64,000 nucleotides of DNA from Nitrospira sp. (GCA_029194665.1 JARFXO010000004.1:434001-498000); one strand, 5' to 3'. Positions 35,258 to 45,384 are shown, counted from the first letter of the stretch. The notes: a model not told the origin generated them from the sequence alone. Made by a program: numbers and translations.

Positions 35258-35310
35258 ACCCCTTGATTCCAAACACATTTCTGCACGATGATGTGTGCTT
35301 CACGAGGGGT
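35258..35310 (+). promoter_or_regulatory. Structured leader hairpin upstream of ilvB
   Basis: ACCCCTTG (35258-35265) pairs with CGAGGGGT (35303-35310), and inside it ACACAT (35273-35278) pairs with ATGTGT (35291-35296). No T-box sequence and no Ile/Val/Leu-rich leader peptide are present. It could be an attenuator or protein-binding site; I do not recognise a known RNA class. Confidence 0.45.
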
Positions 35311-35370
35311 GCCGTCTTACGGTTTCACTATCGACAGTAGACCTTATGCTTGCGGTTGGAGGGGGTTGTC

Positions 35371-37146
35371 ATGAAACTCACCGGTGCTGAAATCTTCATC
35401 GAATGCCTGAAGCGGGAAGGGGTGAAGACGGTCTTTGCGCTTCCGGGCGGAGTCGTGTTGAAGATATTCGATACGCTTCACCAGCAGAGAGATATTGAAG
35501 TCATCCTGACGCGCCACGAACAGGGCGCGGGTCATATGGCGGAAGGATATGCGAAGGCGACTGGGAAGGCCGGCGTGTGTCTGGTCACCTCAGGTCCCGG
35601 CATGACCAACGTCATTACGGCGTTAGCCGATGCGTATATGGATTCTGTTCCGGTGGTCTGCTTCAGCGGCCAAGTCCCGACCAGTTTGATCGGGAACGAT
35701 GCCTTTCAGGAAGCCGACAACGTGGGTTTGAGCCGACCATGCACGAAGTACAATTTTCTCGTCAAAGACGTGAACGACTTGGCGGCAACGATCAAAGAGG
35801 CGTTCTATATCGCGACGACCGGACGCCCTGGCCCGGTCTTGGTGGATATCCCGAAAGACGTATCGATGGCCAAAGCAGAATTCATCTATCCGAATTCTGT
35901 CTCGATTCGCGGCTACAACCCCACCTACGAAGGGAACAAGTGGCAGATCAAACAGGCGGCCGAAGCGATCACGAAGGCCAAGAAGCCGATACTCTACGTC
36001 GGTGGTGGGGTGATCTTCTCCGGAGCCTCACAGGAACTGCTTGAGCTGGCCGAGATGACACAGATTCCGGTGGACATGACGTTGATGGGGCTTGGCGCGT
36101 TCCCAGGAGAGCATCCTCTGTCGCTGGGGATGCTCGGGATGCACGGCACGTATCAGGCCAACATGGCCATGCATTATTCCGATCTGGTGATCGCCATCGG
36201 CGCCCGGTTTGATGATCGAGTGACGGGAAAACCGTCTGAATTCTGTCCCTCTGCCAAAATAATTCATGTCGATATCGATCCGACCTCTATCCGGAAAAAC
36301 ATCCATGTGGATATTCCGATCGTCGGCGATTGCAGGGCGGTGCTCCGTGAGTTGAACCAGATCTTGCGCGCGACGGTCAATGGAGAGCAGAAAGACCTCC
36401 GGAAGCCCTGGTGGGATCAGATCCGAGAATGGGAACAGGCCCATCCGTTGACCTATCACCAAGAGAAAGATGGGCCGATCAAGCCGCAACAGGTGGTCAA
36501 GCGGCTGTATGAACTGACAAAGGACCGGGACCCGATCGTTTCGACGGATGTCGGGCAACACCAAATGTGGGCCGCACAGTATTTCAAGCTGACGAAGCCG
36601 AATCGATGGTTGACCTCAGGTGGACTCGGCACCATGGGGTTTGGATTTCCCGCGGCGATGGGCGCACAGGCTGCCTTTCGAGACCGACTGGTCCTGTGTA
36701 TCGCGGGAGACGGCAGCATCCAGATGAACATGCAAGAAATGGCCACGGCGGTGGTGAACAAGCTGCCGGTCAAGATCGTCATCTTGAACAACGGATTTCA
36801 CGGCATGGTGCGACAATGGCAGGACCTGTTCTACGAAGGCCGCTATGCGTCGAGCTATCTGGATACCACGCCGGATTTTGTCAAATTGGCGGATGCGTAT
36901 GGAGCGGTCGGCTTGCGAGTCAAGAAGGTCGGTGACCTTGATACCGTCCTGAAAGAAGCCTTGGTCACGGATAAACCCGTCATCGTGGATGTGCCGACCT
37001 ATCCCTATGAGAATTGCTATCCGATGATCCCGGCCGGCGGCTGTAACCATGAGATGCTTCTTGAGGATCCACCTGAGTTGAAGCAGAAACAATCCGGTGC
37101 GGCGAAGGTGGCGCCGGAAGATAAAGATACGGTGTTAACGGCATAA
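35371..37146 (+). CDS. ilvB: Acetolactate synthase large subunit
   Basis: 591 residues from ATG 35371, with GGAGGGGG upstream; the extension to 35350 is rejected. The three thiamine-diphosphate enzyme domains are visible: FALPGGVVLKIFDTL and HEQGAGHMAEGYAKATGKAGVCLVTSGPG (Glu of the cofactor site), the FAD-binding middle domain (IGARFDDRVTGK), and the C-terminal GDGSIQMNMQEMATAVVNKLPVKIVILNN thiamine/magnesium motif. It makes acetolactate and acetohydroxybutyrate in Ile/Val/Leu synthesis and needs the IlvN subunit encoded next. Confidence 0.97.
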   Translation: MKLTGAEIFIECLKREGVKTVFALPGGVVLKIFDTLHQQRDIEVILTRHEQGAGHMAEGYAKATGKAGVCLVTSGPGMTNVITALADAYMDSVPVVCFSGQVPTSLIGNDAFQEADNVGLSRPCTKYNFLVKDVNDLAATIKEAFYIATTGRPGPVLVDIPKDVSMAKAEFIYPNSVSIRGYNPTYEGNKWQIKQAAEAITKAKKPILYVGGGVIFSGASQELLELAEMTQIPVDMTLMGLGAFPGEHPLSLGMLGMHGTYQANMAMHYSDLVIAIGARFDDRVTGKPSEFCPSAKIIHVDIDPTSIRKNIHVDIPIVGDCRAVLRELNQILRATVNGEQKDLRKPWWDQIREWEQAHPLTYHQEKDGPIKPQQVVKRLYELTKDRDPIVSTDVGQHQMWAAQYFKLTKPNRWLTSGGLGTMGFGFPAAMGAQAAFRDRLVLCIAGDGSIQMNMQEMATAVVNKLPVKIVILNNGFHGMVRQWQDLFYEGRYASSYLDTTPDFVKLADAYGAVGLRVKKVGDLDTVLKEALVTDKPVIVDVPTYPYENCYPMIPAGGCNHEMLLEDPPELKQKQSGAAKVAPEDKDTVLTA

Positions 37147-37150
37147 AGGA

Positions 37151-37210
37151 AGTGCTGAGCTGCAAGTGCTCAACGCTGAGAAGTGTACTCGGTTTTCAGC
37201 ACTCAGCACT
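37151..37210. repeat. Short palindrome between ilvB and ilvN
   Basis: AGTGCTGAG at 37151-37159 and CTCAGCACT at 37202-37210 are exact complements, enclosing further CTCAAC/GCTGAG words. It could fold as a long hairpin in the ilvBN transcript. No terminator T-run follows. Confidence 0.5.
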
Positions 37211-37224
37211 CGGGACTACGAGAA

Positions 37225-37743
37225 ATGGAACACATCATCTCAGTGACTGTGGAGAATAAGTTCGGGGTGCTGTCACGGGTCGCAGGCTTATTCAGCGGCC
37301 GTGGATTTAATATCGAGAGTCTGTCGGTCGCTCCGACGCTTGATCCATCCATGTCTCAGATGACGATTGTGACATCGGGTGATGAGCGGATCATCGAGCA
37401 GATCGTGAAACAGCTGAATAAACTCATCGATGTCATCAAGGTCGTGGACTTGAACGAAACGGAGTTTGTTTCACGAGAGACGGCGATCATCAAGGTGCAT
37501 ACGAAGGATGCGGATCGAGCCGAGGCGCTCAGAATCGTGGATATCTTTCGGGCGAACGTCGTCGATTCGACGCCGAGCACCTACACCATCGAAGTCTCGG
37601 GAGATCCCAAGAAGATTGAAGCGATCATCAACTTGCTTCAGCCGCTTGGGATCAAAGAGTTGGTCCGCACCGGTCGGGTTGCCGTCGCGCGCGAACCGGT
37701 CCGTTCCGTTGCCGTCCAAGCGAAGAAAGTGGCGCGCGAGTAG
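37225..37743 (+). CDS. ilvN: Acetolactate synthase small (regulatory) subunit
   Basis: 172 residues from ATG 37225. MEHIISVTVENKFGVLSRVAGLFSGRGFNIESLSVAPT is the ACT domain that binds valine, and the C-terminal part (EVSGDPKKIEAIINLLQPLGIKELVRTGRVAVARE) is the conserved ALS-ss domain that activates IlvB. The gene is also known as ilvH. It is 59 bases from ilvC and clearly in one operon with ilvB and ilvC. Confidence 0.96.
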   Translation: MEHIISVTVENKFGVLSRVAGLFSGRGFNIESLSVAPTLDPSMSQMTIVTSGDERIIEQIVKQLNKLIDVIKVVDLNETEFVSRETAIIKVHTKDADRAEALRIVDIFRANVVDSTPSTYTIEVSGDPKKIEAIINLLQPLGIKELVRTGRVAVAREPVRSVAVQAKKVARE

Positions 37744-37787
37744 CATCCTGCTGGGACTCGAAGACTTGCTATATAAAAATAAAATGA

Positions 37788-38816
<1,029 letters not shown>

Positions 38817-38985
38817 GTCTGTTGAAGCATACGACCAGCTTTCGTTCTTGCATCGCCCAAGGGTGCAAGGTACGATGAGGATGTATGCCGCTTCCCATTT
38901 TTCACGCGCGGCGGTCTTGCCCCCGGAGAGGCGCCACCTTGGGCTAAGGTGGGCTGGTGAAAAGCGACAGCCCGTTTGAACATCA
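38817..38985 (-). repeat. Degenerate copy of the ~125-bp CAGGATG palindromic element
   Basis: GTTGAAGCATACGACCAGC followed by TTCGTTCTTGCATCGC resembles the copy at 59854 in the same orientation (GTTGAAAAAGCCCGCCAGC then TTCGTTCTCGCATGGC), and the right end AGCCCGTTTGAACATCATT is a weak match. The middle is expanded and divergent. No gene can be supported between ilvC and psd. Confidence 0.5.
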
Positions 38986-39007
38986 TTCTTAAGAGTGAGG
39001 CAATTCT

Positions 39008-39658
39008 GTGGCGGATCGAGCGGTCGGCGTCCCCTTCGCCAAAGAAGGAATTCCCTTCATCGCGGTTCCTGCCGGCGTGACCCTGTTGACGGGATTGCTG
39101 GGCTGGCCGGTCGTCGCTGGGGCCGGCGCCGTCGCGACGTTGTTTGTTGCCTGGTTTTTTCGGAATCCCGCCCGGGTTGTACCGCAAGGACAAAAGCTTG
39201 TGGTCGCTCCCGGCGATGGGAAAGTGATCGCCGTCGAGGAAGAGTTTGAGCCGCGCTACCTAAAGGAACGCTGCATCAGACTCACGATCTTTTTGAATGT
39301 CTTCGATGTCCACATCAATAGGACTCCCTGTGACGGAGTGATCGAAGATGTGCAATATCAACCGGGTCTGTTTTTGGTCGCCAGCAAGCCGGAAGCGACG
39401 TTGAGGAACGAACAGAACGCCATGATGATCAAGACGTCTGAAGGCATGAAGGTTCTCTGTGTGCAAGTGGCTGGTTTGATCGCTCGACGTATTGTGTGTT
39501 GGATCTCGCCAAGGGATCGAGCCATCCGTGGTGAACGATATGGGTTGATCCGTTTCGGATCGCGCATGGATACCTTTCTACCGATGGGCACGAAACTCCG
39601 AGTGGCCGTTGGTGAACGTGTGAAGGGTGGAGAAACCATCCTGGGAGAGTTGCCATGA
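39008..39658 (+). CDS. psd: Phosphatidylserine decarboxylase (short, archaeal-type)
   Basis: 216 residues from GTG 39008 with GAGTGAGG upstream. The N-terminal half contains two hydrophobic segments, then FFRNPARVVPQGQKLVVAPGDGKVI, MNVFDVH-like FLNVFDVHINRTPCDGVI, and the self-processing site RFGSRMD, where the Gly-Ser bond is cleaved and the Ser becomes the pyruvoyl cofactor. It makes phosphatidylethanolamine in the inner membrane. It overlaps pssA by ATGA, so both steps from CDP-diacylglycerol to PE are coupled. Confidence 0.93.
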   Translation: MADRAVGVPFAKEGIPFIAVPAGVTLLTGLLGWPVVAGAGAVATLFVAWFFRNPARVVPQGQKLVVAPGDGKVIAVEEEFEPRYLKERCIRLTIFLNVFDVHINRTPCDGVIEDVQYQPGLFLVASKPEATLRNEQNAMMIKTSEGMKVLCVQVAGLIARRIVCWISPRDRAIRGERYGLIRFGSRMDTFLPMGTKLRVAVGERVKGGETILGELP

Positions 39659-40461
39659 AAACGGCAGGATTCAGAAGTTCATTTGGGAAAGAAGGGAAGC
39701 GGCGGAAAGCCGCCATGCATCTCATCCCGAATTTGTTCACCACCGGCAATTTGTTTTGCGGTGTATTTGCGATACTGGCAGTCTTCAACGCCAACTACAT
39801 GGAAGCGGCCATTGCGATTCTTGTCGCCATGATTTTTGACGTGTTGGACGGCAAGTCTGCCAGACTGACCAATAGTACGAGTCAGTTCGGACTGGAATAT
39901 GACTCGCTGTCCGATGTCGTGTCATTCGGTGTCGCGCCAGGTTTATTGATATACTCCTGGGCGTTGAGCGGACAGGGTACGTTCGGCGTGGCCGTGATGT
40001 TCGCCTACGTGGCCATGGGAGCCGTGCGTTTGGCACGATTCAACTCTACTGTCACGCAGTCGGACGGGAAGTACTTTACCGGTCTGGCTATTCCAGCTGC
40101 TGCCGGGGTGGTGGCGTCTCTGGTGGTCTTTGATCATAACCTCCTCAAGATGGCAGGAGACGTCAGGCCGATCGTGGTATTGATCATGACGTTGGCGCTC
40201 TCGTTTTTAATGGTCAGCACGATCAAGTATCGCAGCTTTAAGGAACTGAAATTCAAGGGCCACCGGCAGATCACTTACCTGGTCTGGGGTATTCTTACCC
40301 TGATGATGGTGGCGGCCTGGCCGGCGGTGATGTTATTTGTTATCTTTGCCGGCTACGCAGTGATGGGGCCGGTCGAGAAGGTCTTTTGGTTAGCTGCTCC
40401 GGCAGCCGGGAAAAAAAGCCTTGGAAAAGTCGAGTCTCCACCGGTCGAATCCAACTCCTAA
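39655..40461 (+). CDS. pssA: CDP-diacylglycerol-serine O-phosphatidyltransferase
   Basis: 268 residues with six to eight membrane helices. The CDP-alcohol phosphatidyltransferase signature D-G-x2-A-R-x8-G-x3-D-x3-D is complete in DVLDGKSARLTNSTSQFGLEYDSLSD. HLIPNLFTTGNLFCGVFAI at the N-terminus is typical of the PssA subclass. It exchanges CMP for serine. It overlaps psd by four bases and precedes the leuA T-box leader by about 40 bases. Confidence 0.93.
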   Translation: MKTAGFRSSFGKEGKRRKAAMHLIPNLFTTGNLFCGVFAILAVFNANYMEAAIAILVAMIFDVLDGKSARLTNSTSQFGLEYDSLSDVVSFGVAPGLLIYSWALSGQGTFGVAVMFAYVAMGAVRLARFNSTVTQSDGKYFTGLAIPAAAGVVASLVVFDHNLLKMAGDVRPIVVLIMTLALSFLMVSTIKYRSFKELKFKGHRQITYLVWGILTLMMVAAWPAVMLFVIFAGYAVMGPVEKVFWLAAPAAGKKSLGKVESPPVESNS

Positions 40462-40538
40462 CGGGGAACTGCAGCGGGAGGAGCTGAAACAGTCGTGAAC
40501 GGCTAAGACGAGGAGTAGTACGCGAGTGGTCTAGAAAA

Positions 40539-40665
40539 CAGAATGTTCAAAGCGGTTATCCAGCAAGGCCGCAGCGAGTGAAAAGGCGAGGCGTACGGTT
40601 TTGAGATGTACGTTGAGCCTTTGAACGATGCGAGAACGAAGCTGGGAACCGGTTTCAACATTCTG
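40539..40665 (+). repeat. ~125-bp palindromic element inserted in Stem I of the T-box
   Basis: Begins CAGAATGTTCAAAGCGG and ends GGTTTCAACATTCTG, complementary ends. The interior (CCAGCAAGGCCGCAGCGAG, later GATGCGAGAACGAAGCTGG) is nearly identical to the copy at 44028-44152. Confidence 0.85.
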
Positions 40666-40837
40666 GAGAGAGCTGGTGGGTGGTGCAAACCAGCCTGAAC
40701 CCCGCCGAACTCGCCTCCGAGCCGAATCTCCGAACATGAAGTAGGAGATTCCGCATTGCCTCCGTAAGAGGCAGAATGAAGGGTCTGACGACCGGTCGGT
40801 CCTCAGGCCGAATCAGGGTGGTACCACGGAGTGCGTG

Positions 40838-40879
40838 AAGCCTTCGTCCCTGGGTAAGTGAGGGGTCGAAGGCTTTTGT
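40838..40879 (+). terminator. Regulated terminator of the leuA T-box
   Basis: AAGCCTTCG (40838-40846) pairs with CGAAGGCTT (40867-40875), with TCCC/GGGG extending inward, followed by TTTTGTGTTT. Its 5' flank TCCCT overlaps the antiterminator partner of the T-box. Confidence 0.85.
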
Positions 40880-40905
40880 GTTTCTAGAGGGAGAAAGGTG
40901 GCACC

Positions 40906-42453
40906 ATGACACGCATGATCAGAATTTTCGATACGACGTTGAGGGACGGCGAGCAGTCGCCCGGCGCCAGCATGAATGTGGAAGAAAAGGTCATGGTGGC
41001 CAAACAGCTGGCGCGGCTCGGCGTCGATATTATTGAAGCGGGATTTGCCTATAGTTCGCCCGGAGACTTTGAAGCGGTGCGGCGTATTGCCCAGGAGGTC
41101 GAAGGACCGACGATCTGCAGTCTGGCGCGGGCTCGACCGGAAGATATCGATCGAGCATGGGAGGCTTTGAAAGGTGCGCCGAAGGTACGCATCCATACGT
41201 TTCTTTCAACATCCGATATTCACCTGAAGCACCAGTTTCGGATGACGCGGGAACAGGCCAAGCAGCGTGCCGTGGAGATGGTCCAGCGGGCACGGACTTA
41301 TGTTGATGATGTCGAATTCTCTCCAATGGATGCGAGCCGGTCAGACCCCTCGTTCCTCCATGAGGTTATTGAGGCGGTCATCGCGGCCGGGGCCGGTACG
41401 GTGAATATACCCGACACGGTAGGGTATGCCGTCCCGCAAGAATTCGGCGCGTTGATCAAGGGGATTTGCGACAAGGTCCCCAATGCCGACCAAGCCGTGA
41501 TTTCCGTCCATTGCCACAACGATCTGGGCGTCGCGGTGGCGAACAGTTTGGCGGCAATTATGAATGGAGCCGGCCAGGTGGAATGCACGATCAACGGAAT
41601 CGGAGAGCGCGCGGGCAATACGTCCTTGGAAGAGATCGTGATGGGACTCCGCACTAGAACGGATTTTTACCGAGCGGATACTCGTATCCGAACCGAGGAA
41701 ATTGCGAAGACCAGCCGTTTGGTCAGCAAGATCACGGGGATGGTGGTGCAACCCAATAAGGCGATCGTGGGGGCGAACGCGTTTGCCCATACGTCGGGCA
41801 TTCATCAGGATGGCTTGCTCAAAGAGAAGACGACCTATGAAATTATGCGCCCGGATTCGATCGGATTGGTCGAAAGCCAGATGGTGATGGGCAAGTTGTC
41901 CGGGCGTCATGCCTTCCGGCAGCGTTTGGAAGAATTGGGTTACAAACTCGGCGAGGCAGAGATCAACCACGCCTTCGAGCGGTTCAAGAAACTTGCAGAC
42001 CAAAAGAAGGAGGTTTTCGAGGAAGACCTCGAAGTTATTGTCTCCGAAGAGTTGTCGAAGATGGCCGAGCGCATCATCTTAAAGGGACTGCAAGTATCGA
42101 GTGGAACAGATCGGGTTCCAACCGCCACGGTTGAACTGGGAATCGACGGCACACCCACCGCTCAAACCGGGACCGGCGATGGGCCGGTGGATGCCGTGTA
42201 CCGCACCATTGCCGCTATGACGCAGACGAAGAGCAAGTTGCTGATGTATGTCGTGAAGGCCATCACCGGTGGGACGGATGCACAAGGAGAAGTGTCGGTG
42301 CGCGTGCAAGAAGATGGTCGGACGGTCACAGGCCACGGCTCCGATACCGATATCATCACGGCCTCTGCTCGGGCATACATCAGCGCCCTGAATAAGCTGG
42401 CTTATCTGGCGACGAAACAGGCGCAAGGCGAGCAGAAGGTGAACTTGATTTGA
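40906..42453 (+). CDS. leuA: 2-isopropylmalate synthase
   Basis: 515 residues. [18 protein letters not shown] is the DRE-TIM metallolyase start with the metal Asp, [42 protein letters not shown] provides the His-x-His metal site and the family signature. The C-terminal LeuA dimer domain ([37 protein letters not shown]) implies leucine feedback inhibition. It commits 2-oxoisovalerate to leucine. GAGGGAGAAAGG precedes ATG 40906. Expression is expected to be controlled by the T-box leader, in addition to enzyme feedback. Confidence 0.97.
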   Translation: MTRMIRIFDTTLRDGEQSPGASMNVEEKVMVAKQLARLGVDIIEAGFAYSSPGDFEAVRRIAQEVEGPTICSLARARPEDIDRAWEALKGAPKVRIHTFLSTSDIHLKHQFRMTREQAKQRAVEMVQRARTYVDDVEFSPMDASRSDPSFLHEVIEAVIAAGAGTVNIPDTVGYAVPQEFGALIKGICDKVPNADQAVISVHCHNDLGVAVANSLAAIMNGAGQVECTINGIGERAGNTSLEEIVMGLRTRTDFYRADTRIRTEEIAKTSRLVSKITGMVVQPNKAIVGANAFAHTSGIHQDGLLKEKTTYEIMRPDSIGLVESQMVMGKLSGRHAFRQRLEELGYKLGEAEINHAFERFKKLADQKKEVFEEDLEVIVSEELSKMAERIILKGLQVSSGTDRVPTATVELGIDGTPTAQTGTGDGPVDAVYRTIAAMTQTKSKLLMYVVKAITGGTDAQGEVSVRVQEDGRTVTGHGSDTDIITASARAYISALNKLAYLATKQAQGEQKVNLI

Positions 42454-42512
42454 CACGGATCTCCACAGTACAGTTTCACCTTCCCTGGTGGGGTCTGAGA
42501 GATTGAGGGGGC

Positions 42513-42881
42513 TTGTCCTTGTTCAAGGTGACGCCGGCGGATCGTCCCGAGTTTCTGGCGGGAGATGAGACTCGCTTGCGGGAGCTTTTTCATCCTGCCA
42601 AGCATCAGCTCAAATTGAGCTATAGTCTTGCCCACGGGACATTACCGTCCGGTCAACGCTCGAAGCGTCACGTCTTGGCCTCGGCGGAAGTCTATTACTT
42701 CATTGCAGGGCGGGGCCGCTTCACGATCGACGATCAGGTCGCGCTGATCGAAGCCGGCACGACCATCTACGTGCCGCCGGGAGGACAACAGTTTGTCGAA
42801 AATACCGGGGAGACCGACGTCGAGTTCTTGTGTCTCGTTGATCCTGCCTGGCGGATGGAAGACGAAACGATACTGGAATAG
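42513..42881 (+). CDS. Small cupin-domain protein
   Basis: 122 residues; start TTG 42513 (or TTG 42519, which has the better distance from GAGGGGG). One cupin barrel: [40 protein letters not shown] holds the first motif with His and Glu, and [26 protein letters not shown] the second, where the usual second His is replaced by Gln. The metal site may therefore be incomplete. Small cupins often act as mannose-6-phosphate isomerase-like or sensor proteins. It lies between leuA and leuB; a role in leucine synthesis is only positional. Confidence 0.85.
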   Translation: MSLFKVTPADRPEFLAGDETRLRELFHPAKHQLKLSYSLAHGTLPSGQRSKRHVLASAEVYYFIAGRGRFTIDDQVALIEAGTTIYVPPGGQQFVENTGETDVEFLCLVDPAWRMEDETILE

Positions 42882-42916
42882 GCCATGAGCCGATTGGATT
42901 ATCGAAAGGAGCGACA

Positions 42917-43990
42917 GTGAAGGCCAAGATTGCGGTGCTGGCCGGTGACGGAGTCGGACGCGAGATCGTTCCTGAAGCCGTGAAGGTCTTGAAGATCATT
43001 GCCGAGAAGTACGGGCACTCGTTCGAGTTTGTCGCAGCCGATATCGGGGGGCAGGCGATCGACAAGTTTGGCGTACCGCTGCCGAATGACACATTGGCTC
43101 TTGCCAAGCAAAGCAATGCTGTCTTGCTCGGCGCCGTCGGGGGACCTCGATGGGAAAGCTTGGAGTACAGCCTGCGACCGGAGCGCGCGCTGCTGGGAAT
43201 CCGCGAGGCCTTAGCGCTCTATGCCAACTTGAGGCCTGCCAAGCTCTATGCGAATCTGGTGGATGCGTCCACGTTGAAGCGCGAGGTTGTCGAGGGGATC
43301 GACATCCTCGTGATCCGCGAGCTCACCGGTGGTATCTATTTCGGCAAACCAAAGGGGATCGAAAAGTTGCCAAACGGTGAAGAGCGCGGAGTCAATACGG
43401 AAGTCTATACGACGGAAGAAGTCAGGCGGATCGCCAAGGTTGCGTTCGAGGCGGCACGAAAACGGCGCAAGAAGGTCACCTCGGTCGACAAGGCGAATGT
43501 GTTGGAATCATCCGAGCTTTGGCGCAAGGTGGTCATCGACGTCCACGCGTCCTATCCGGACGTCGAACTGGGCCATATCTACGTGGATAACGCTGCCATG
43601 CAGTTGGTGCGGAATCCGCGACAATTCGATGTCTTGCTCTGCAACAACATGTTCGGAGACATTCTCAGCGATGAAGCGGCGATGTTGACCGGTTCGATCG
43701 GGATGTTGCCGTCTGCGAGTATCGGGGCCAAGGTCGGCCTCTTTGAACCGATTCATGGAAGCGCTCCGGACATTGCAGGGAGAAATATTGCCAATCCCAT
43801 TGCCACGATCTCATCAGTCGCCATGATGCTGTCGTATGCCTTTCAACTGGAGAAGGAAGCGGAAGCTATCGAACAGGCCATCGTGAAAACGCTCGATCTT
43901 GGATATCGGACCAAAGATATTCAGAGTCCAGGAGCGAAGATCGTCGGCACTGTGGAGATGGGTGAGGCGATTGTCCGAAACCTGAATTAG
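42917..43990 (+). CDS. leuB: 3-isopropylmalate dehydrogenase
   Basis: 357 residues from GTG 42917, with AAAGGAGCGACA upstream. It oxidatively decarboxylates 3-isopropylmalate. [22 protein letters not shown] starts the fold. [13 protein letters not shown], the substrate-binding [21 protein letters not shown] and [25 protein letters not shown] (metal Asp residues) are conserved. Its neighbours leuA and the cupin precede it; leuCD are not in the window. A palindromic repeat starts 38 bases after the stop. Confidence 0.96.
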   Translation: MKAKIAVLAGDGVGREIVPEAVKVLKIIAEKYGHSFEFVAADIGGQAIDKFGVPLPNDTLALAKQSNAVLLGAVGGPRWESLEYSLRPERALLGIREALALYANLRPAKLYANLVDASTLKREVVEGIDILVIRELTGGIYFGKPKGIEKLPNGEERGVNTEVYTTEEVRRIAKVAFEAARKRRKKVTSVDKANVLESSELWRKVVIDVHASYPDVELGHIYVDNAAMQLVRNPRQFDVLLCNNMFGDILSDEAAMLTGSIGMLPSASIGAKVGLFEPIHGSAPDIAGRNIANPIATISSVAMMLSYAFQLEKEAEAIEQAIVKTLDLGYRTKDIQSPGAKIVGTVEMGEAIVRNLN

Positions 43991-44027
43991 TAGGATATTA
44001 AAAGACTACTCCGAATGATGTTAGCTT

Positions 44028-44152
44028 GCAGGATGGTCAAAAAGGCCGTCCAGCAAGGCCGCAGCGAGCGAGGAGGTGAGGCATACATTGAGTCGTATGT
44101 TGAACCTCTGAGCGATGCGAGAACGAAGCTGGCGGACTTTTTCAGCATCCTG
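44028..44152 (+). repeat. ~125-bp CAGGATG palindromic element
   Basis: Ends GCAGGATGGTCAAAAAGGCC and GGACTTTTTCAGCATCCTG are inverted repeats of about 25 bases with few mismatches. This is the clearest plus-orientation copy in the window; its interior matches the T-box copy over CCAGCAAGGCCGCAGCGAG and GATGCGAGAACGAAGCTGG. Confidence 0.9.
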
Positions 44153-44168
44153 TCATCGGCTCTGAACT

Positions 44169-45377
44169 ATGGCAGCTACTCTTTCGACTTGGATGATCAG
44201 AACACTCGCCGGCAACGGCGAGTCCGGTTATACCGGAGATGGCGGACCTTCAATACAGGCCCGCTTGAACGAGCCGAAAGGCGTGACGATCGATTTCCAT
44301 GGCAACGTCTATGTGGCCGATTCCGAAAATCATGTCGTTCGCAAAGTCGACCGTGCGACCGGTGTCATCTCAACGGTAGCCGGCATGTCCGGGGATGACC
44401 ACATAGGCTCGGCTGTGGAACGGGACCCACCCGCCCAGCCTACGGATGAAGACCCTTTGGCCGATGGTGCCGGAGAAACCGGTTCGGCGAAATTTACTCA
44501 GCAAGCCGATTTGAGTGGAACCGTCCGGTATTGGATGAATCAACCAGCCACGTCTATCAAGCGGTATGGCGGGGACGGGAAGACCGCGGTGCATGCGCAG
44601 CTGAACTTCCCCACGGCAGTCGCGGTGGATCGCGAGGGGAATTTATATATTGCCGATACCATGAACCATCGCGTGCGGATGGTCGATTCAGAAACCGGCA
44701 TCATCACAACAGTGGCCGGAACTGGTCAAGCGCGATTCTCCGGTGATGGCGGCCCTGCGTACCAGGCTGCGCTCAATGAACCGGCAGCGCTGGTTGTGGA
44801 CGACGAAGGTCGACTCTATATCGCCGATCAGAGCAATCATCGTGTGCGGATGGTCGATCTCAAGACAGGCGTGATTCATACGGTTGCGGGAACCGGGATG
44901 GCAACGTACGACGGAGATGGCAAGCCGGCTAGCGACGCAGCCCTTGCTGGTCCGAGTGGATTGGCGCTCGCGGGCGACCACCTCTATATCGCCGATACCT
45001 TCAACGGCCGAGTCAGATGCGTCGATCTGCCATCAGGGCTGATCACCACGGTGGCCGGCGACGGTGGAGTCTATCGCTATGAGTCGTCGTCAGATGCGCC
45101 GTCACCCAGCCTTTCGCGGCCGACGGGAATCGCATTGGACCAGGAGGGACGCCTTTTCCTGACCGATTCAGACAATCACCTCATCAGACAATGGGATCGA
45201 ACATCCGGAGAGGCGTTCTGCCTGGCGGGGCAAGGAGTTCCATCCTATTCCGGCGACGACGGCCTCGCAAAAGAAGCAAGCTTATGTTACCCATTCGGTA
45301 TCGTTGCGGATCGCGATGGAATGCTGCTGGTGGCCGACACCTTTAATCATCGCATTCGTGTATTAGCATCGGAGTAG
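44169..45377 (+). CDS. NHL-repeat beta-propeller protein
   Basis: 402 residues built of about six NHL repeats, each with a VYVADSENHVVRKVD / LYIADTMNHRVRMVD-type core (positions about 40, 160, 215, 270, 335 and 390) and linked by STVAG-like turns. It forms a six-bladed beta-propeller, usually a protein- or ligand-binding scaffold. No signal peptide is convincing: MAATLSTWMIRTLAGNG has no hydrophobic core, and the start could also be ATG 44193. The palindromic repeat ends 16 bases before the first ATG, so the native 5' end may have been altered. Function unknown. Confidence 0.8.
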   Translation: MAATLSTWMIRTLAGNGESGYTGDGGPSIQARLNEPKGVTIDFHGNVYVADSENHVVRKVDRATGVISTVAGMSGDDHIGSAVERDPPAQPTDEDPLADGAGETGSAKFTQQADLSGTVRYWMNQPATSIKRYGGDGKTAVHAQLNFPTAVAVDREGNLYIADTMNHRVRMVDSETGIITTVAGTGQARFSGDGGPAYQAALNEPAALVVDDEGRLYIADQSNHRVRMVDLKTGVIHTVAGTGMATYDGDGKPASDAALAGPSGLALAGDHLYIADTFNGRVRCVDLPSGLITTVAGDGGVYRYESSSDAPSPSLSRPTGIALDQEGRLFLTDSDNHLIRQWDRTSGEAFCLAGQGVPSYSGDDGLAKEASLCYPFGIVADRDGMLLVADTFNHRIRVLASE

Positions 45378-45384
45378 GCCGTTC

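Larger units (their letters stand above)
40497..40880 (+). promoter_or_regulatory. T-box leader of leuA (Leu CUC specifier), interrupted by a repeat
   Basis: Stem I 5' side GACGAGGAGTAGTACG (AGTA at 40514-40517); distal AGAGAGCTGGTGGG (40667-40680), where GCTGGT pairs with ACCAGC (40689-40694); specifier segment GAACTCGCCTCC with CTC at 40710-40712; linker AAGTAGG near 40739-40745; stem III GCCTC/GAGGC (40758-40772); an extra helix GGTCTGA/TCAGGCC; the T-box AGGGTGGTACCACGG (40815-40829); and the terminator. These are the standard landmarks in order. Uncharged tRNA-Leu(GAG) would bind CUC and stabilise an antiterminator pairing AGGG with TCCCT (40847-40851). A 127-bp palindromic repeat sits between the AGTA and AGAGAG parts of Stem I. 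Confidence 0.88.

Noticed and set aside
35281-35370. A possible leader peptide (starting MMCASRG) in the ilvB leader
   Set aside because: It is not rich in Ile, Val or Leu, which an attenuator peptide for this operon would need, and it has no clear ribosome-binding site.
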